From positions 15,480 through 79,479 of the forward strand of contig CABVDH010000008.1 of assembly GCA_902497065.1 (NCBI GenBank): DNA of 64,000 nucleotides, given 5' to 3'. Below are positions 1 to 8,729 of the stretch, piece after piece; within the stretch, counting starts at the first letter, position 1; every line of letters begins with the position of its first letter. The notes below the pieces were generated by a model that was not told the origin of the DNA, did not search any database, and saw only the letters and a list, made by a program, of their open reading frames with translations. The stretch comes from an uncultured Collinsella sp. (GTDB taxonomy: Bacteria > Actinomycetota > Coriobacteriia > Coriobacteriales > Coriobacteriaceae). Made by a program: the position numbers and the translations under genes.

Positions 1-1460
1 TTGTCCTTGACGTTAACGCGCAGACGGGTAGCGCAGTTAGTCACATCGATGATGTTATCCGTGCCACCGAGCAGATCGAGGATGTTCTCGGCAAGCACCA
101 AGCGCTCATCATCTTTACTCTGGGCGACCGATTTGCCAGCAGCAGCACCGCTCTGCTTTTGCTTGTAGTCGGCCTTGGACTTGAGCTCGACCTCAACATC
201 GTCATCCTCGCGACCGGGGGTCTTAAAGTCGAACTTGACGATCAGGAAACGGAAGACCACAACCCAAAGAGCGGTAAAGCACAGACCGACAAGGATGGAG
301 ATGGCGTACTGCAGACCGTGTGCGGCCCAAAGGGGCAGCCAGTCCCACGAGAGCATCGAGATGATGCCGCCGTCGAAGATACCCACGACGCCAAGGAGGT
401 TTTGAGCCATGCAGCCAAGCGCTCCGAGCACGCAGTGGACGACGAACAGGCCGGGCGCGATGAACAGGAAGGTGAAGTCAAGCGGCTCGGTGATACCGCA
501 AAGCATAGCGGTAAGGGTGACCGGGATCAGCAGAGCCTTGACGCGCTGCTTGCGCTCGGGTTTGGCGGTCATATAAAACGCAATGGCGACGCCAAGCGAG
601 CCGAAGACCTTAGTCCAACCAGGGCAGGTATAGGCAGCCCAGGGTGCGGCATCCTTAAGAGCAATGCTCGGATCGGCAGCCAGTTGGGGCAGGATGTTGG
701 CCCAAGCAGCAAAGATGCCGCCGTTGACCGCCGCGTTGTCGTAATAGAACGGCGTATAGATAAAGTGGTGCAGGCCTGTAGGGATCAGCACGCGCTCGAA
801 GAAAGCAAAGACACCCACGCCAAACGTACCGGCGGAAAGGATGAATCCCTGGAAGGCGGAGATAGCAGCCTGAACATGCGGCCACACCAGGCAGGCGATA
901 AGAGCGACCGGAACCATAACGAAGAAACCGATCATATAGATGAACACGGAGCCCGAGAACACGCCCAGCCACTCAGGAAGTTCGGTGTCGAAGAACTTGT
1001 TATGCAGCATCGTGGCGATACCAGAGATAATGAGCGCGCCCATGATGCCCATATCAAGCGTTTTGATGCTTGCGATAGTGGCAAGACCAGTACCGCTGCC
1101 CGCCTCGACAGAGTAGTCGACCCCAAAGACAGGGCCCCACTGCCCCAAGATTGTGCTAACAAAGTAGTTGAAGGTAAGGTAGATGGCCAAAGCCTCCATG
1201 CAGCAGCGAGCGTTCTGCTTGTTCGCGAGCGAGATTGGCAACGCTACGCAAAACAGCAACGGCATCTGGTTAAAGAGCGTCCAACCACCCTGGAGCAGCA
1301 CATTCCAGCAATCAAACCAAAGATGGCCCGCAGTGGCCATCTCGCCAAAGATCGCCTCGGTGGTAAACAACGTACCCAGGCCGACGACGATTCCGGAAAA
1401 TGCGAAAAGAATTGCAGGCGTGTACATTGCACCGCCGAAACGTTGTATCTTTTGCATCAT
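1..1460 (-). CDS. PTS alpha-glucoside-type transporter, EIICB (C-terminus beyond window)
   Basis: Leftward gene read from ATG-ATG at 1460; the C-terminus lies beyond position 1. The N-terminal part is a hydrophobic EIIC sugar channel (start MMQKIQRFGGAMYTPAIL, later a run with MLHNKFFDTELPEWLGVFSG) with many membrane segments. The last visible part is the EIIB domain, containing the TNCATRLRV motif whose Cys is the phosphorylation site in glucose-family EIIB proteins. The protein would take up and phosphorylate an alpha-glucoside, accepting phosphate from EIIA/HPr. A purine-rich ribosome site lies just upstream of 1460. It diverges from the dehydrogenase at 1818, and operator-like palindromes lie between them. 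The alpha-glucoside (AglA/MalX-like) assignment is from recalled family resemblance; glucose or maltose specificity is possible. Confidence 0.85.
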   Translation of the reverse strand, partial: MMQKIQRFGGAMYTPAILFAFSGIVVGLGTLFTTEAIFGEMATAGHLWFDCWNVLLQGGWTLFNQMPLLFCVALPISLANKQNARCCMEALAIYLTFNYFVSTILGQWGPVFGVDYSVEAGSGTGLATIASIKTLDMGIMGALIISGIATMLHNKFFDTELPEWLGVFSGSVFIYMIGFFVMVPVALIACLVWPHVQAAISAFQGFILSAGTFGVGVFAFFERVLIPTGLHHFIYTPFYYDNAAVNGGIFAAWANILPQLAADPSIALKDAAPWAAYTCPGWTKVFGSLGVAIAFYMTAKPERKQRVKALLIPVTLTAMLCGITEPLDFTFLFIAPGLFVVHCVLGALGCMAQNLLGVVGIFDGGIISMLSWDWLPLWAAHGLQYAISILVGLCFTALWVVVFRFLIVKFDFKTPGREDDDVEVELKSKADYKQKQSGAAAGKSVAQSKDDERLVLAENILDLLGGTDNIIDVTNCATRLRVNVKD

Positions 1461-1609
1461 GACGGGGAATCCCCCTCTCTTCATTCGGAGCGACTGCGGT
1501 TTTGGCTTCACTCGAGACCGCAGACGCGCCGTTTGCGTGTACCTCGTGCAATAGGACGGGTGGGCCCGCTTCCCTGACTTCTTGCGCTTCTATTTTCATC
1601 ATATCACTT

Positions 1610-1771
1610 ATCTAGACAAGTTAGCATAAATACAACGGTCGGTAAACGGTTGATTATTGGCCGTAAACGGTATATGTCCAGTATTTCGCCTGTTAAATCT
1701 GACATAGTTGATGGCTGCATTTCAATTTTCTTTTCTACTTGTCTAGATGTGCTTGTCTATATCTATAGACA
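1610..1771. promoter_or_regulatory. Operator palindromes between PTS gene and dehydrogenase
   Basis: The same 12-mer occurs in opposite orientations: ATCTAGACAAGT at 1610-1621 and its exact reverse complement at 1737-1748. A third element, TGTCTATATCTATAGACA at 1754-1771, is an 8-bp perfect inverted repeat around TC. TCTAGAC/GTCTATA half sites resemble operators of HutC-subfamily GntR regulators (NagR/YvoA, TreR). The GntR gene at 2909 is the likely reader. One site sits near each divergent start, consistent with joint control of PTS and dehydrogenase. Confidence 0.6.
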
Positions 1772-1817
1772 TGCCTATACTTCATTACAACATTCACCGC
1801 CACGTTAAGGAGTCACC

Positions 1818-2843
1818 ATGAAAAGCGCGGTCTTCTATGGAAAGCACGACCTCAGAGTCGAGGAATCGGCAAAGCCGGCCGTGGGCAGGCGCGACGTTCT
1901 GATCAACGTCAAAGCTTGCGGCGTCTGCGGTACCGACGTTCATATCTATGAAGGCGACAAGGGTGCAGCCGACGTTACCCCGCCCACGATCCTTGGTCAT
2001 GAGTTTGCGGGCGTTGTCGAGGCCGTGGGCAGCGACGTCGCTGGCTTTAAACCGGGCGATCGCGTGTGCATCGACCCAAACCATCCCTGCGGCTGCTGCG
2101 AACCCTGCCGCGACGGAATCAACCACTACTGCGAGCATATGACCGGTTACGGCACCACTGTTAACGGCGGCTTTGCCGAGTACTGCTCCGTCGATATGCA
2201 GCAAGTCTACAAGTTGGGCGATCACACCAGCTTTGAGCAGGGTGCTATGACCGAGCCCGTCGCCTGCTGCCTGCACGGCATCGATATGTGCAACATCAAG
2301 GCCGGCAGCACAGTTGTCGTTATCGGCGGTGGCATGATCGGTCTGCTCATGATGCAGCTTGCTAAAAACGCCGGCGCCACCAAGGTTGTCTTGCTCGAGC
2401 CCGTCGAAGGCAAGCGCGAGGTTGCGCTCAAACTCGGCGCCGACCTGGCAATTGATTCCATCCACGAGGACGTCCCGGCCCGCCTGAAGCAGGAGGGCGT
2501 CGGCAACGTCGATGTCGTTATCGAGTGTGTTGGCAAGCCCGTCACCATCGAGCAGGCCATCCAGATCGCCGGCCACAAGGCTACGGTCATGATGTTCGGC
2601 CTCACCAAGCCCGATGAGACGATCACCGTCAAGCCCTTCGAGGTCTTCCAGAAGGAGCTTGTGCTTACCTCGTCCTACATCAACCCTTATACGCAGCGCC
2701 GCGCGCTCGAGCTCATCGACTCTGGCAGGCTCGACGTATCCTCGATGGTCGCCAAGGTGGCTTCCCTCGACGAACTCGGCGCCATCCTGTCAGACCCAGC
2801 TCTGCGTGCCATGGGTAAATATATAATCGACCCCAGCAAGTAA
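1818..2843 (+). CDS. Zinc-dependent medium-chain alcohol/polyol dehydrogenase
   Basis: A 341-residue MDR-family oxidoreductase expected to oxidise a secondary alcohol or polyol with NAD(P). Visible: CGVCGTD near residues 34-40 and GHE at 60-62 (catalytic zinc), a four-to-five Cys cluster at 91-105 (structural zinc), and a Rossmann GGGMIGLL motif near 172. Length fits the sorbitol/threonine dehydrogenase branch. AAGGAG precedes the ATG at 1818. It is followed by the GntR gene after a hairpin, and it diverges from a PTS gene, so it may act on a product of the imported sugar; the exact substrate cannot be told. Confidence 0.85.
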   Translation: MKSAVFYGKHDLRVEESAKPAVGRRDVLINVKACGVCGTDVHIYEGDKGAADVTPPTILGHEFAGVVEAVGSDVAGFKPGDRVCIDPNHPCGCCEPCRDGINHYCEHMTGYGTTVNGGFAEYCSVDMQQVYKLGDHTSFEQGAMTEPVACCLHGIDMCNIKAGSTVVVIGGGMIGLLMMQLAKNAGATKVVLLEPVEGKREVALKLGADLAIDSIHEDVPARLKQEGVGNVDVVIECVGKPVTIEQAIQIAGHKATVMMFGLTKPDETITVKPFEVFQKELVLTSSYINPYTQRRALELIDSGRLDVSSMVAKVASLDELGAILSDPALRAMGKYIIDPSK

Positions 2844-2856
2844 ATCGATCGACACC

Positions 2857-2888
2857 TGCGCGAGCGGTCCTCATCCACCGCTCGCGCA
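2857..2888 (+). other. 12-bp perfect hairpin between dehydrogenase and regulator genes
   Basis: TGCGCGAGCGGT (2857-2868) and ACCGCTCGCGCA (2877-2888) are exact inverted repeats with an 8-nt loop. No T run follows, so it is more likely an mRNA processing/attenuation structure than a strong terminator. Confidence 0.6.
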
Positions 2889-2908
2889 CTCAGCTCTAGG
2901 AGACCGTC

Positions 2909-3664
2909 GTGGCTCGAGCCATCTTCCAAACTATTTATGACAACGTGAAGCAGTCGATTGACGACGGCACATACGCCTATCAGAGTTATCTGCCTTCGGA
3001 GACTGAGCTCACGCAGCTGTTTGACTGTTCGCGCATGACGGTCCGTCGCGCCATCTCGATGCTTGCGGCAGATGGTTACGTGCTCCCCCAGCAAGGCAAA
3101 GGCATGCGCGTCATTCGCAACATCAGTGACGAGAAGAGTCGTGGTGGCGGCGGACTCGAGACCTTTAAGGAAATCGCAGCCAGCCGAGGCTTTGAGCTCA
3201 AAACGGTTACCACTGTCTTTGAGCTCCTCGTCTGTAACAAGGCGCTCTCCAAGATTACCGGGTTTCCCGAAGGCTGTGAGCTCACGCGTGCCAAACGCAT
3301 CCGTTATGCAGACGGACGGGCCGTGTGCTCCGACGACTCCTATTACCTAAGCTCACAGGTACCGGAACTGACACCCGAGATTGTCAACGACTCGATCTAT
3401 CGTTACCTCGAAGAAGACCTTGGCATTAAGATTGTCACGGGCAAACGCGATGTAACGATCGAGCATCCCACGCCCGAGGATACGCGCGTGCTCGATCTCG
3501 ACGACTTTAACGCACTCGCCGTTATACGCGGACAGACCTACAACGCCGACGGTATCCTTATGGAATACACCGAGACCAAACAGGTTCCCGGGTTCTTTTT
3601 GCTCCATGAAACCGTGACACGCAACGGTACCGGTCGAACCGGCCACCAAAGCAGCATGAACTAA
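2909..3664 (+). CDS. GntR family (HutC/UTRA) transcriptional regulator
   Basis: 251 residues starting at a GTG preceded by TAGGAGA. The first 75 residues form a winged helix typical of GntR (YLPSETELTQLFDCSRMTVR, then RRAISML and a wing ending QQGKGMRV). The remainder looks like a UTRA ligand-binding domain. HutC-type regulators usually bind a phosphorylated sugar or similar metabolite and are released from DNA. Located directly after the dehydrogenase and near TCTAGAC palindromes at 1610-1771, it probably controls the divergent PTS/dehydrogenase pair. Confidence 0.88.
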   Translation: MARAIFQTIYDNVKQSIDDGTYAYQSYLPSETELTQLFDCSRMTVRRAISMLAADGYVLPQQGKGMRVIRNISDEKSRGGGGLETFKEIAASRGFELKTVTTVFELLVCNKALSKITGFPEGCELTRAKRIRYADGRAVCSDDSYYLSSQVPELTPEIVNDSIYRYLEEDLGIKIVTGKRDVTIEHPTPEDTRVLDLDDFNALAVIRGQTYNADGILMEYTETKQVPGFFLLHETVTRNGTGRTGHQSSMN

Positions 3665-3674
3665 CCATTTATTA

Positions 3675-3745
3675 GTTGCGGTGGGATAGTTCCTAGAATT
3701 GCCAGCTTAAGGGCAAAACAGGAACTATTCCACCGCAACTTTTTT
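3675..3745 (+). terminator. Rho-independent terminator after GntR gene
   Basis: Left arm beginning GTTGCGGTGG at 3675 and right arm ending CCACCGCAAC at 3739 form a long near-perfect stem, followed by TTTTTT (3740-3745). A second hairpin (3746-3776) follows, just beyond the stop of the convergent leftward gene. Confidence 0.85.
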
Positions 3746-3795
3746 GGCCGGCGGGGCAGTACCTGTCCCACCGGCCATCATTTACGCTCTTTTAG

Positions 3796-5049
3796 CTAGT
3801 CCGCGAGCTTCTCCACCTGGTCGAGCATCTTGTCCAGCTTGGCCTTTGCCTCGGCCTTGACCTTCACAGCTTCTTCGTGAGCCTTCGCCTTCTGGGCGGC
3901 CTTTTCCTCGGCTTCGGGATCGACGACGACCAGATTGGACGCGTCATGCTCAACCAACTTGAGCGCATGCTCGGGGCACACCTTGACGCAGGCACCGCAG
4001 CCCAAACAATACGTGGACTCCAACGCAAAGCGGCCGCTTCCCACCAAATCGCAGGCGAACGTGGGGCATACATTGACGCACTCGCCGCACGACGTGCACT
4101 TGTCAAAATCGCACTCCGGCGTGCTCACCTGCATGTTCTGGGCAAGCTCGGGGTGGTTTTGCAGCGTCGAGAGCACCAGCTGCCGCCCGTGCGTGAGCGA
4201 ACGGCGACGCTTGGTCGTCGTGGTGCCACACATGGTGTTGAGCGTGCGCTCCAGCTGGGTAATCTGATGGCGATGGGCCTTGAGCTTTTGCGTCACCGAG
4301 GCCAGCGCCGCCGTCGCCGGGTTGAGCTTGGTCACCGTTAGGCCCGTGGTGCGGGCAATCTTTTCCATGTACTCCTTGCGCTCGTACTCGCGGCGCTTAT
4401 GGCATTTGAGGCTCTTGGGGTCGACCTCCAGGCCCATACCCGTGCCAGACCACTCCTCGGCCTTCGCAATCGCCTCGCCCAGAATGTCCTCACCGCCGGT
4501 GTTGCGGCATTTATCGCACACACCCAACGGCAGGTACACACTCACGTTGGGATAGTCGGCCAGTACCGAGAACCAGGTCTCGGCCGTAATATCGCCCACG
4601 CAGGCAACGACGACCTCGTTCTCACGCGGCATGCGCTTGAGGGCGCGCGTGCAGGTGACGTAGGCGGTCTCGTGGCTCGTAGCAGCAGAGACGATATCGT
4701 CATACAGGTTTTTGGGCGCCAAGCGCGGCGAGATGATCGCCTCGGTCGGGCAGGCAGCGGCGCACAGACCGCACTTGCGGCAGGAGTCGAGGATCTCGAT
4801 GGCGTCTTCCTCGACCTCGATAGCGTTGACCGGGCACACGTCCATGCACGCGGTGCAGCCGCTCTTTTCGTTTTTGCAGGTCAGGCACGGAATGGTGTTG
4901 CCGCGCGGACGCTCCTTGTAGTCGGCAGGATTCCACTGCGGCGCCGACGGATCGAGTGCATCGGTCACACCGCCAAGCGGGTTTTTAAGAAAGTCGAAAC
5001 CCTTGCTGATCTCGATAATGTCATCAAACAGATCGTGTTCCTGCGCCAT
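3796..5049 (-). CDS. 4Fe-4S ferredoxin-type protein with four cluster motifs
   Basis: 417 residues from the ATG at 5049 (MAQEHDLFDD), chosen because GGGAGGGG lies just upstream; an in-frame ATG farther upstream at 5109 has no such site. Two ferredoxin-like pairs of Cys motifs are seen: CTACMDVCPV and CRKCGLCAAACP in the N-terminal third, CTSCGECVNVCP and CLGCGACVKVCP near residues 310-370. The middle carries extra Cys (GVCDKCRN) and the tail is a Lys/Ala/Glu-rich helix. It is likely an electron-transfer protein; no catalytic domain is recognised. It is a single gene with its own 150-bp upstream region. Confidence 0.75.
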   Translation of the reverse strand: MAQEHDLFDDIIEISKGFDFLKNPLGGVTDALDPSAPQWNPADYKERPRGNTIPCLTCKNEKSGCTACMDVCPVNAIEVEEDAIEILDSCRKCGLCAAACPTEAIISPRLAPKNLYDDIVSAATSHETAYVTCTRALKRMPRENEVVVACVGDITAETWFSVLADYPNVSVYLPLGVCDKCRNTGGEDILGEAIAKAEEWSGTGMGLEVDPKSLKCHKRREYERKEYMEKIARTTGLTVTKLNPATAALASVTQKLKAHRHQITQLERTLNTMCGTTTTKRRRSLTHGRQLVLSTLQNHPELAQNMQVSTPECDFDKCTSCGECVNVCPTFACDLVGSGRFALESTYCLGCGACVKVCPEHALKLVEHDASNLVVVDPEAEEKAAQKAKAHEEAVKVKAEAKAKLDKMLDQVEKLAD

Positions 5050-5200
5050 GCGCGGCCCCTCCCTGAGCAGTGCAAACAAGCAAGAGATAATGATACGCCA
5101 TCGGCCCACGCCTTGGGCAAATTACACGCGGTGCAGCTTTGGGGCAAATAGCCTATGGCCTATCGCCGCCTCGATTGCACAAGGTCAATCAAGTACCAAG

Positions 5201-5707
5201 CTATGCCTCGCACATGAGCTGCACGAGCTTTTGTTTGGTCACCTTGGCCTGTTCGTTAGCCATATTGCGCTCGTTTCTAAAGACCGCATTTGCAACACCC
5301 TGCAGATCGGCATCGGAGATCTCGCTGCACGGACCGTCCATCGAAGCCGCCGTGGGGCATACGCACAACGGCAACTCGGCATAAAACGCAACGGCCTTGG
5401 CGATATCGAGCATTTTGCCGCCGCCAATACCCACTACCATGTCGCAATACTCGGCCTGGGCTTCCTTAGCCATTTCGACAACGGCCTCTTCCGTACACGG
5501 ACCGTCATAAATCTTAAAGAACGGCTCGCTTAGATCTTCGTCCAGAAATCCATCGACGATCTGCCTGCACAGCCGATCCTCGGTGCCCTGGTCAAACAAG
5601 ACATAGGCAGCGCAGCCCAACCATGACAAATACCTGCCTTGACGCGACAGTTCGCCCGGCCCCTGAACATACCGGCCGGGACCGCCGTAAACCATAGGAA
5701 GCGCCAT
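5201..5707 (-). CDS. Glycerol dehydrogenase-like protein, N-terminal half only
   Basis: 168 residues. The first ~130 resemble the NAD-binding domain of the neighbouring glycerol dehydrogenase (VYGGPGRYVQGPGELSRQG vs the neighbour's SPSKYIQGPDELAKLG, and GIGGGKMLDIAKAVAFY). It then departs after CPTAASMDGPCSE and ends with an unrelated charged tail. The metal-binding helical domain with its His ligands is absent, so dehydrogenase activity is unlikely. It may be a decayed paralogue or a retained nucleotide-binding or regulatory subunit. It lies downstream of the full-length copy on the same strand. Confidence 0.7.
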   Translation of the reverse strand: MALPMVYGGPGRYVQGPGELSRQGRYLSWLGCAAYVLFDQGTEDRLCRQIVDGFLDEDLSEPFFKIYDGPCTEEAVVEMAKEAQAEYCDMVVGIGGGKMLDIAKAVAFYAELPLCVCPTAASMDGPCSEISDADLQGVANAVFRNERNMANEQAKVTKQKLVQLMCEA

Positions 5708-5771
5708 ACGAGAATCCGCCCTTCATCAAACAACAATTGGTGCAAAGAAACCTTACCCCTTTGCACCATAG

Positions 5772-5808
5772 CAAAAAGGGGCAAAGCCATCTGTTGGCTT
5801 TGCCCCTT
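5772..5808 (-). terminator. Terminator downstream of the full-length glycerol dehydrogenase
   Basis: AAGGGGCAAAGCC (5776-5788) pairs with GGCTTTGCCCCTT (5796-5808). Read leftward the stem is followed by TTTTTGC, a good rho-independent terminator for the gene ending at 5821. Confidence 0.85.
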
Positions 5809-5820
5809 CCTTAGCTTGAT

Positions 5821-6921
5821 TTACTCATCCATGAGATAGTAGTGGCCCAGCGCGTCGGCACCCAGGATGGCGTTTGCGACCATCTCGGGCGTCACCTCAA
5901 AGGGCATGTTGCACATGGTGTCATCGGGTGCGCAGGCGGCCTCGGCAACAATCATGGCCTGCTCGCGCGTAAGCTCGGCAACGCCAAGTTCCTTCATCGT
6001 GACCGGCAGGCCAAGCTCAATGCAGAAGCCCAAGACTTCCTCGAGCTTCTCGGTCGGGGCATCCTCGAGTACCAGCTGGACGATAGTGCCAAAGGCGACC
6101 TTCTCGCCGTGATACATGCCGTGGCACTCGGGCAGCATCGTCAGGCCATTGTGGATGGCATGAGCAGCAGCAAGGCCCGAGCTCTCAAAGCCAATGCCCG
6201 AAAGCAGCGTATTGGCCTCGATGATGTGCTCGACGGCAGGCGTGAGCGCACCCTTCTCCAGTGCAACCTTGGCCTTGACGCCATCGGCCATAAGCGTCTC
6301 GTAGCAGAGCTTGGCGAGCGCCAGGCCGGCCATGCCGCCCTTGCCGCCAGCGCAGGTGCCGCCGTCGGCATCGTGCGTCGCCTGGGCCTCGAAATAGGTT
6401 GCGAGCGCATCGCCCATACCGGAAACCGTCAGGCGCACCGGGCTCGCCGCGATAACCGTCGTATCCATCAGGACAATGTTGGGGTTTGCCTTAAGGAAGA
6501 GATATTTATCGAACTGGCCGTCATCGGTGTAGAGCACCGAAAGTGCCGAGCACGGTGCATCGGTCGAAGCAATGGTGGGGCAAATGATAACCGGGGACTC
6601 CAGGTAATAGGCGACGGCCTTCGCGGTGTCGAGGATCTTGCCGCCACCGACGCCGACGATGATGTCGCAACCGTTGTCGCGAGCGAGCGCAACCAGGCGA
6701 TCGACCTCGCCCTTGGAGCACTCGCCGTTAAAGTCCTCAAACAGCAGCTCGGCCTTAGCCTCGGCAAAACCGCCCTCGATCTTGGCACCGACGCGCTTCT
6801 TGCCCGAAGGCGTCACAATGACGAGGGCCTTGGCGCCGAGCGGCTCGACATAGGAGCCGAGCTTGGCCAGCTCGTCCGGGCCCTGGATGTACTTGCTGGG
6901 GCTATTGAAGATTGCAGCCAT
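5821..6921 (-). CDS. gldA: Glycerol dehydrogenase
   Basis: 366 residues, normal length for the iron/zinc-containing glycerol dehydrogenase family (glycerol + NAD to dihydroxyacetone). Visible: N-terminal SPSKYIQGPDELAKLG, nucleotide-binding GVGGGKILDTAKA, STDAPCSALSV with the metal-binding Asp, and the His ligands in AAHAIHNGL and ECHGMYHGEKV. It is the intact paralogue of the truncated gene at 5201 and is flanked by terminators on both sides, so it is probably monocistronic. It fits glycerol or polyol fermentation. Confidence 0.92.
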   Translation of the reverse strand: MAAIFNSPSKYIQGPDELAKLGSYVEPLGAKALVIVTPSGKKRVGAKIEGGFAEAKAELLFEDFNGECSKGEVDRLVALARDNGCDIIVGVGGGKILDTAKAVAYYLESPVIICPTIASTDAPCSALSVLYTDDGQFDKYLFLKANPNIVLMDTTVIAASPVRLTVSGMGDALATYFEAQATHDADGGTCAGGKGGMAGLALAKLCYETLMADGVKAKVALEKGALTPAVEHIIEANTLLSGIGFESSGLAAAHAIHNGLTMLPECHGMYHGEKVAFGTIVQLVLEDAPTEKLEEVLGFCIELGLPVTMKELGVAELTREQAMIVAEAACAPDDTMCNMPFEVTPEMVANAILGADALGHYYLMDE

Positions 6922-6944
6922 TTTTATCCCATTCTCTAATAATT

Positions 6945-6983
6945 AAAAAGAAAGGGGCTCCGTACGGATACGTGCGGAGCCCC
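6945..6983 (-). terminator. Terminator after iron alcohol dehydrogenase
   Basis: GGGGCTCCGTACG (6954-6966) and CGTGCGGAGCCCC (6971-6983) form a stem with one G-U pair; read leftward it runs into TTTCTTTTTAA. Confidence 0.85.
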
Positions 6984-7005
6984 TCATTACGATAACAAGA
7001 GTCGA

Positions 7006-8229
7006 TTAGAAATCGATGTCGGTGTCGTAGTAGCAGGCCTTGAGGATCTTCTCGAAGTCGGCAGCCTTGGTCTCACGCGGGTTCTCGGGCGTGCAGGCGT
7101 CCTGCTCGGCGTTCGCGGCGATCTCGGGCAGCTTGGCGAGGAACTCCTCCTCGGAAACCATCTGCGGGTTCTCGGCGTCGACCTTCACGCCACCATTCGC
7201 GTAATCCTTGATGGACTGCGGAATGTTGAGCTGATCGTTGAGGTCGCGAATCTTCTGGACGAGCGCGGCGATGAGCTCCTCGTTGGTCTCGCCGGGAAGG
7301 TGCAGAATCTCCTTGGCCACGTAAGCGTAACGCTCGGCAGCACGGGGATCCTTGGAGTTCCACTGGATGACCTTGCCCAGGTACATAGCGTTAGCGGCAC
7401 CGTGGATGATGTGGCCGTTCTCGAAGGCAGCACCGGTCTTGTGAGCCATGGAGTGAACGATGCCGAGCAGGCCCGAGGAGAAGGCGATACCGGCGATGCA
7501 CTGAGCCTCGTGCATGTGCTGACGGGCCTCATGGTCGCCAGCATAGGACTTGGGCAGCCACTCGACGATCTCGCGGATGCCGTGCAGGGCGTTGGCGTCG
7601 GTGAACATAGAGGCGCAGGTGGAAACGTAGGCCTCCATGCAGTGGGTCAGAGCATCCATGCCGGTGTGAGCGCACAGCTTGGCGGGCATGGTGTAGGTGA
7701 GCTCGGGGTCGACGATGGCGACATCAGGGGTGATGTTGAAGTCGGCCAGCGGGTACTTGATGCCCTTGGCGTAGTCGGTGATGACGGAGAAGGCAGTAAC
7801 CTCGGTAGCGGTACCGGAGGTAGAGGAGATGGCGCAGAAGTGAGCCTTCTGACGCAGCTCGGGGAAGCTGAACGGCTGGATGATGTTATCGAAGGACTCC
7901 TCGGGATACTCGTAGAAGACCCACATGGCCTTAGCGGCATCGATGGGCGAGCCGCCGCCGATGGCGATAATCCAGTCGGGCTCGAACTCGCGCATAGCCT
8001 CGGCGCCCTTCATGACCGTCTCGATGGACGGGTCGGACTCGACGCCCTCGAACAGCTTGACCTCGAAACCGCCTTCCTTAAGGTCGTTCTCGACGTCCTG
8101 CAGGAACCCGCCGCGGCGCATAGAGCTGCCGCCAGAAACGATGATGGCCTTCTTACCCTTGAGGTTCTTCACCTCGTGGCGAGCGCCCTCACCAAAGTAC
8201 AGATCGCGAGGATTGGTAAAACGTCCCAT
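7006..8229 (-). CDS. Iron-containing alcohol dehydrogenase (butanol dehydrogenase-like)
   Basis: 407 residues from ATG at 8229 (MGRFTNPRDL), chosen because GGAGGCACAGT sits directly upstream. Group III alcohol dehydrogenase features: GGGSPIDAAKAM for NAD(P) binding, then metal ligands in MDALTHCMEAY and MAHKTGAAFENGHIIHG. It likely reduces aldehydes or ketones to alcohols during fermentation. It sits next to glycerol dehydrogenase but each has its own terminator. Confidence 0.9.
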   Translation of the reverse strand: MGRFTNPRDLYFGEGARHEVKNLKGKKAIIVSGGSSMRRGGFLQDVENDLKEGGFEVKLFEGVESDPSIETVMKGAEAMREFEPDWIIAIGGGSPIDAAKAMWVFYEYPEESFDNIIQPFSFPELRQKAHFCAISSTSGTATEVTAFSVITDYAKGIKYPLADFNITPDVAIVDPELTYTMPAKLCAHTGMDALTHCMEAYVSTCASMFTDANALHGIREIVEWLPKSYAGDHEARQHMHEAQCIAGIAFSSGLLGIVHSMAHKTGAAFENGHIIHGAANAMYLGKVIQWNSKDPRAAERYAYVAKEILHLPGETNEELIAALVQKIRDLNDQLNIPQSIKDYANGGVKVDAENPQMVSEEEFLAKLPEIAANAEQDACTPENPRETKAADFEKILKACYYDTDIDF

Positions 8230-8729
8230 ACTGTGCCTCCTAAACAAGCCCCTCTTAGACTTGCGTATATAACGGAGCACCCAATTGGCTCCGTTAGGAC
8301 CGGTTTGCGCGTTGCCGGCGATGACAATGCGCGATGTCTAAACGTCTCAACGCTCAGACAAACACTATTTTACCGTTCTGGTTGGTCAGTTATTCACCTA
8401 AAGCCGCCAATGATGAAACGTTTTTTCTATCCCTGAAGACCCTTGTGCGGCATCCATACTCCCAAGCTGGGCAAACGTTTTATCAAGGTTGACTACATAT
8501 CCCGGGCAGGACGGTGCCCCTCCAAAATATGCACCGTTCGCCGCCAAAAATCGACCGTTTGCGGCACCGTGATACCACTCGGTCGTCCAAGGTGCCGACA
8601 TTTGTGCGACATCCGTCTTCGTGGTGCAAAGGTGCAAGTCCAAGTGCGGCACCCCCGGTGTGCCACATGCGGGTAAACTAGAACTTTATATAGAAACATT
8701 TGAACCCTAACCGCAGCAAAGGAGGCCCC
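8230..8729. other. Intergenic region, no gene recognised
   Basis: 500 bp between divergent genes. It holds the promoters of both, and the element TGCGGCA recurs (about 8447, 8562, 8645). Short ORFs on the minus strand (for example 8398-8652) show no recognisable domain or good ribosome site and are not annotated. Confidence 0.5.

Noticed and set aside
159..1577. 472-codon + strand frame at window start
   Set aside because: Antisense to the PTS EIICB gene, whose motifs are clear.
8398..8652. 84-codon minus-strand frame in the 8.2-8.7 kb gap
   Set aside because: No ribosome site or recognised domain; overlaps other equally open frames, typical of non-coding GC-rich DNA.
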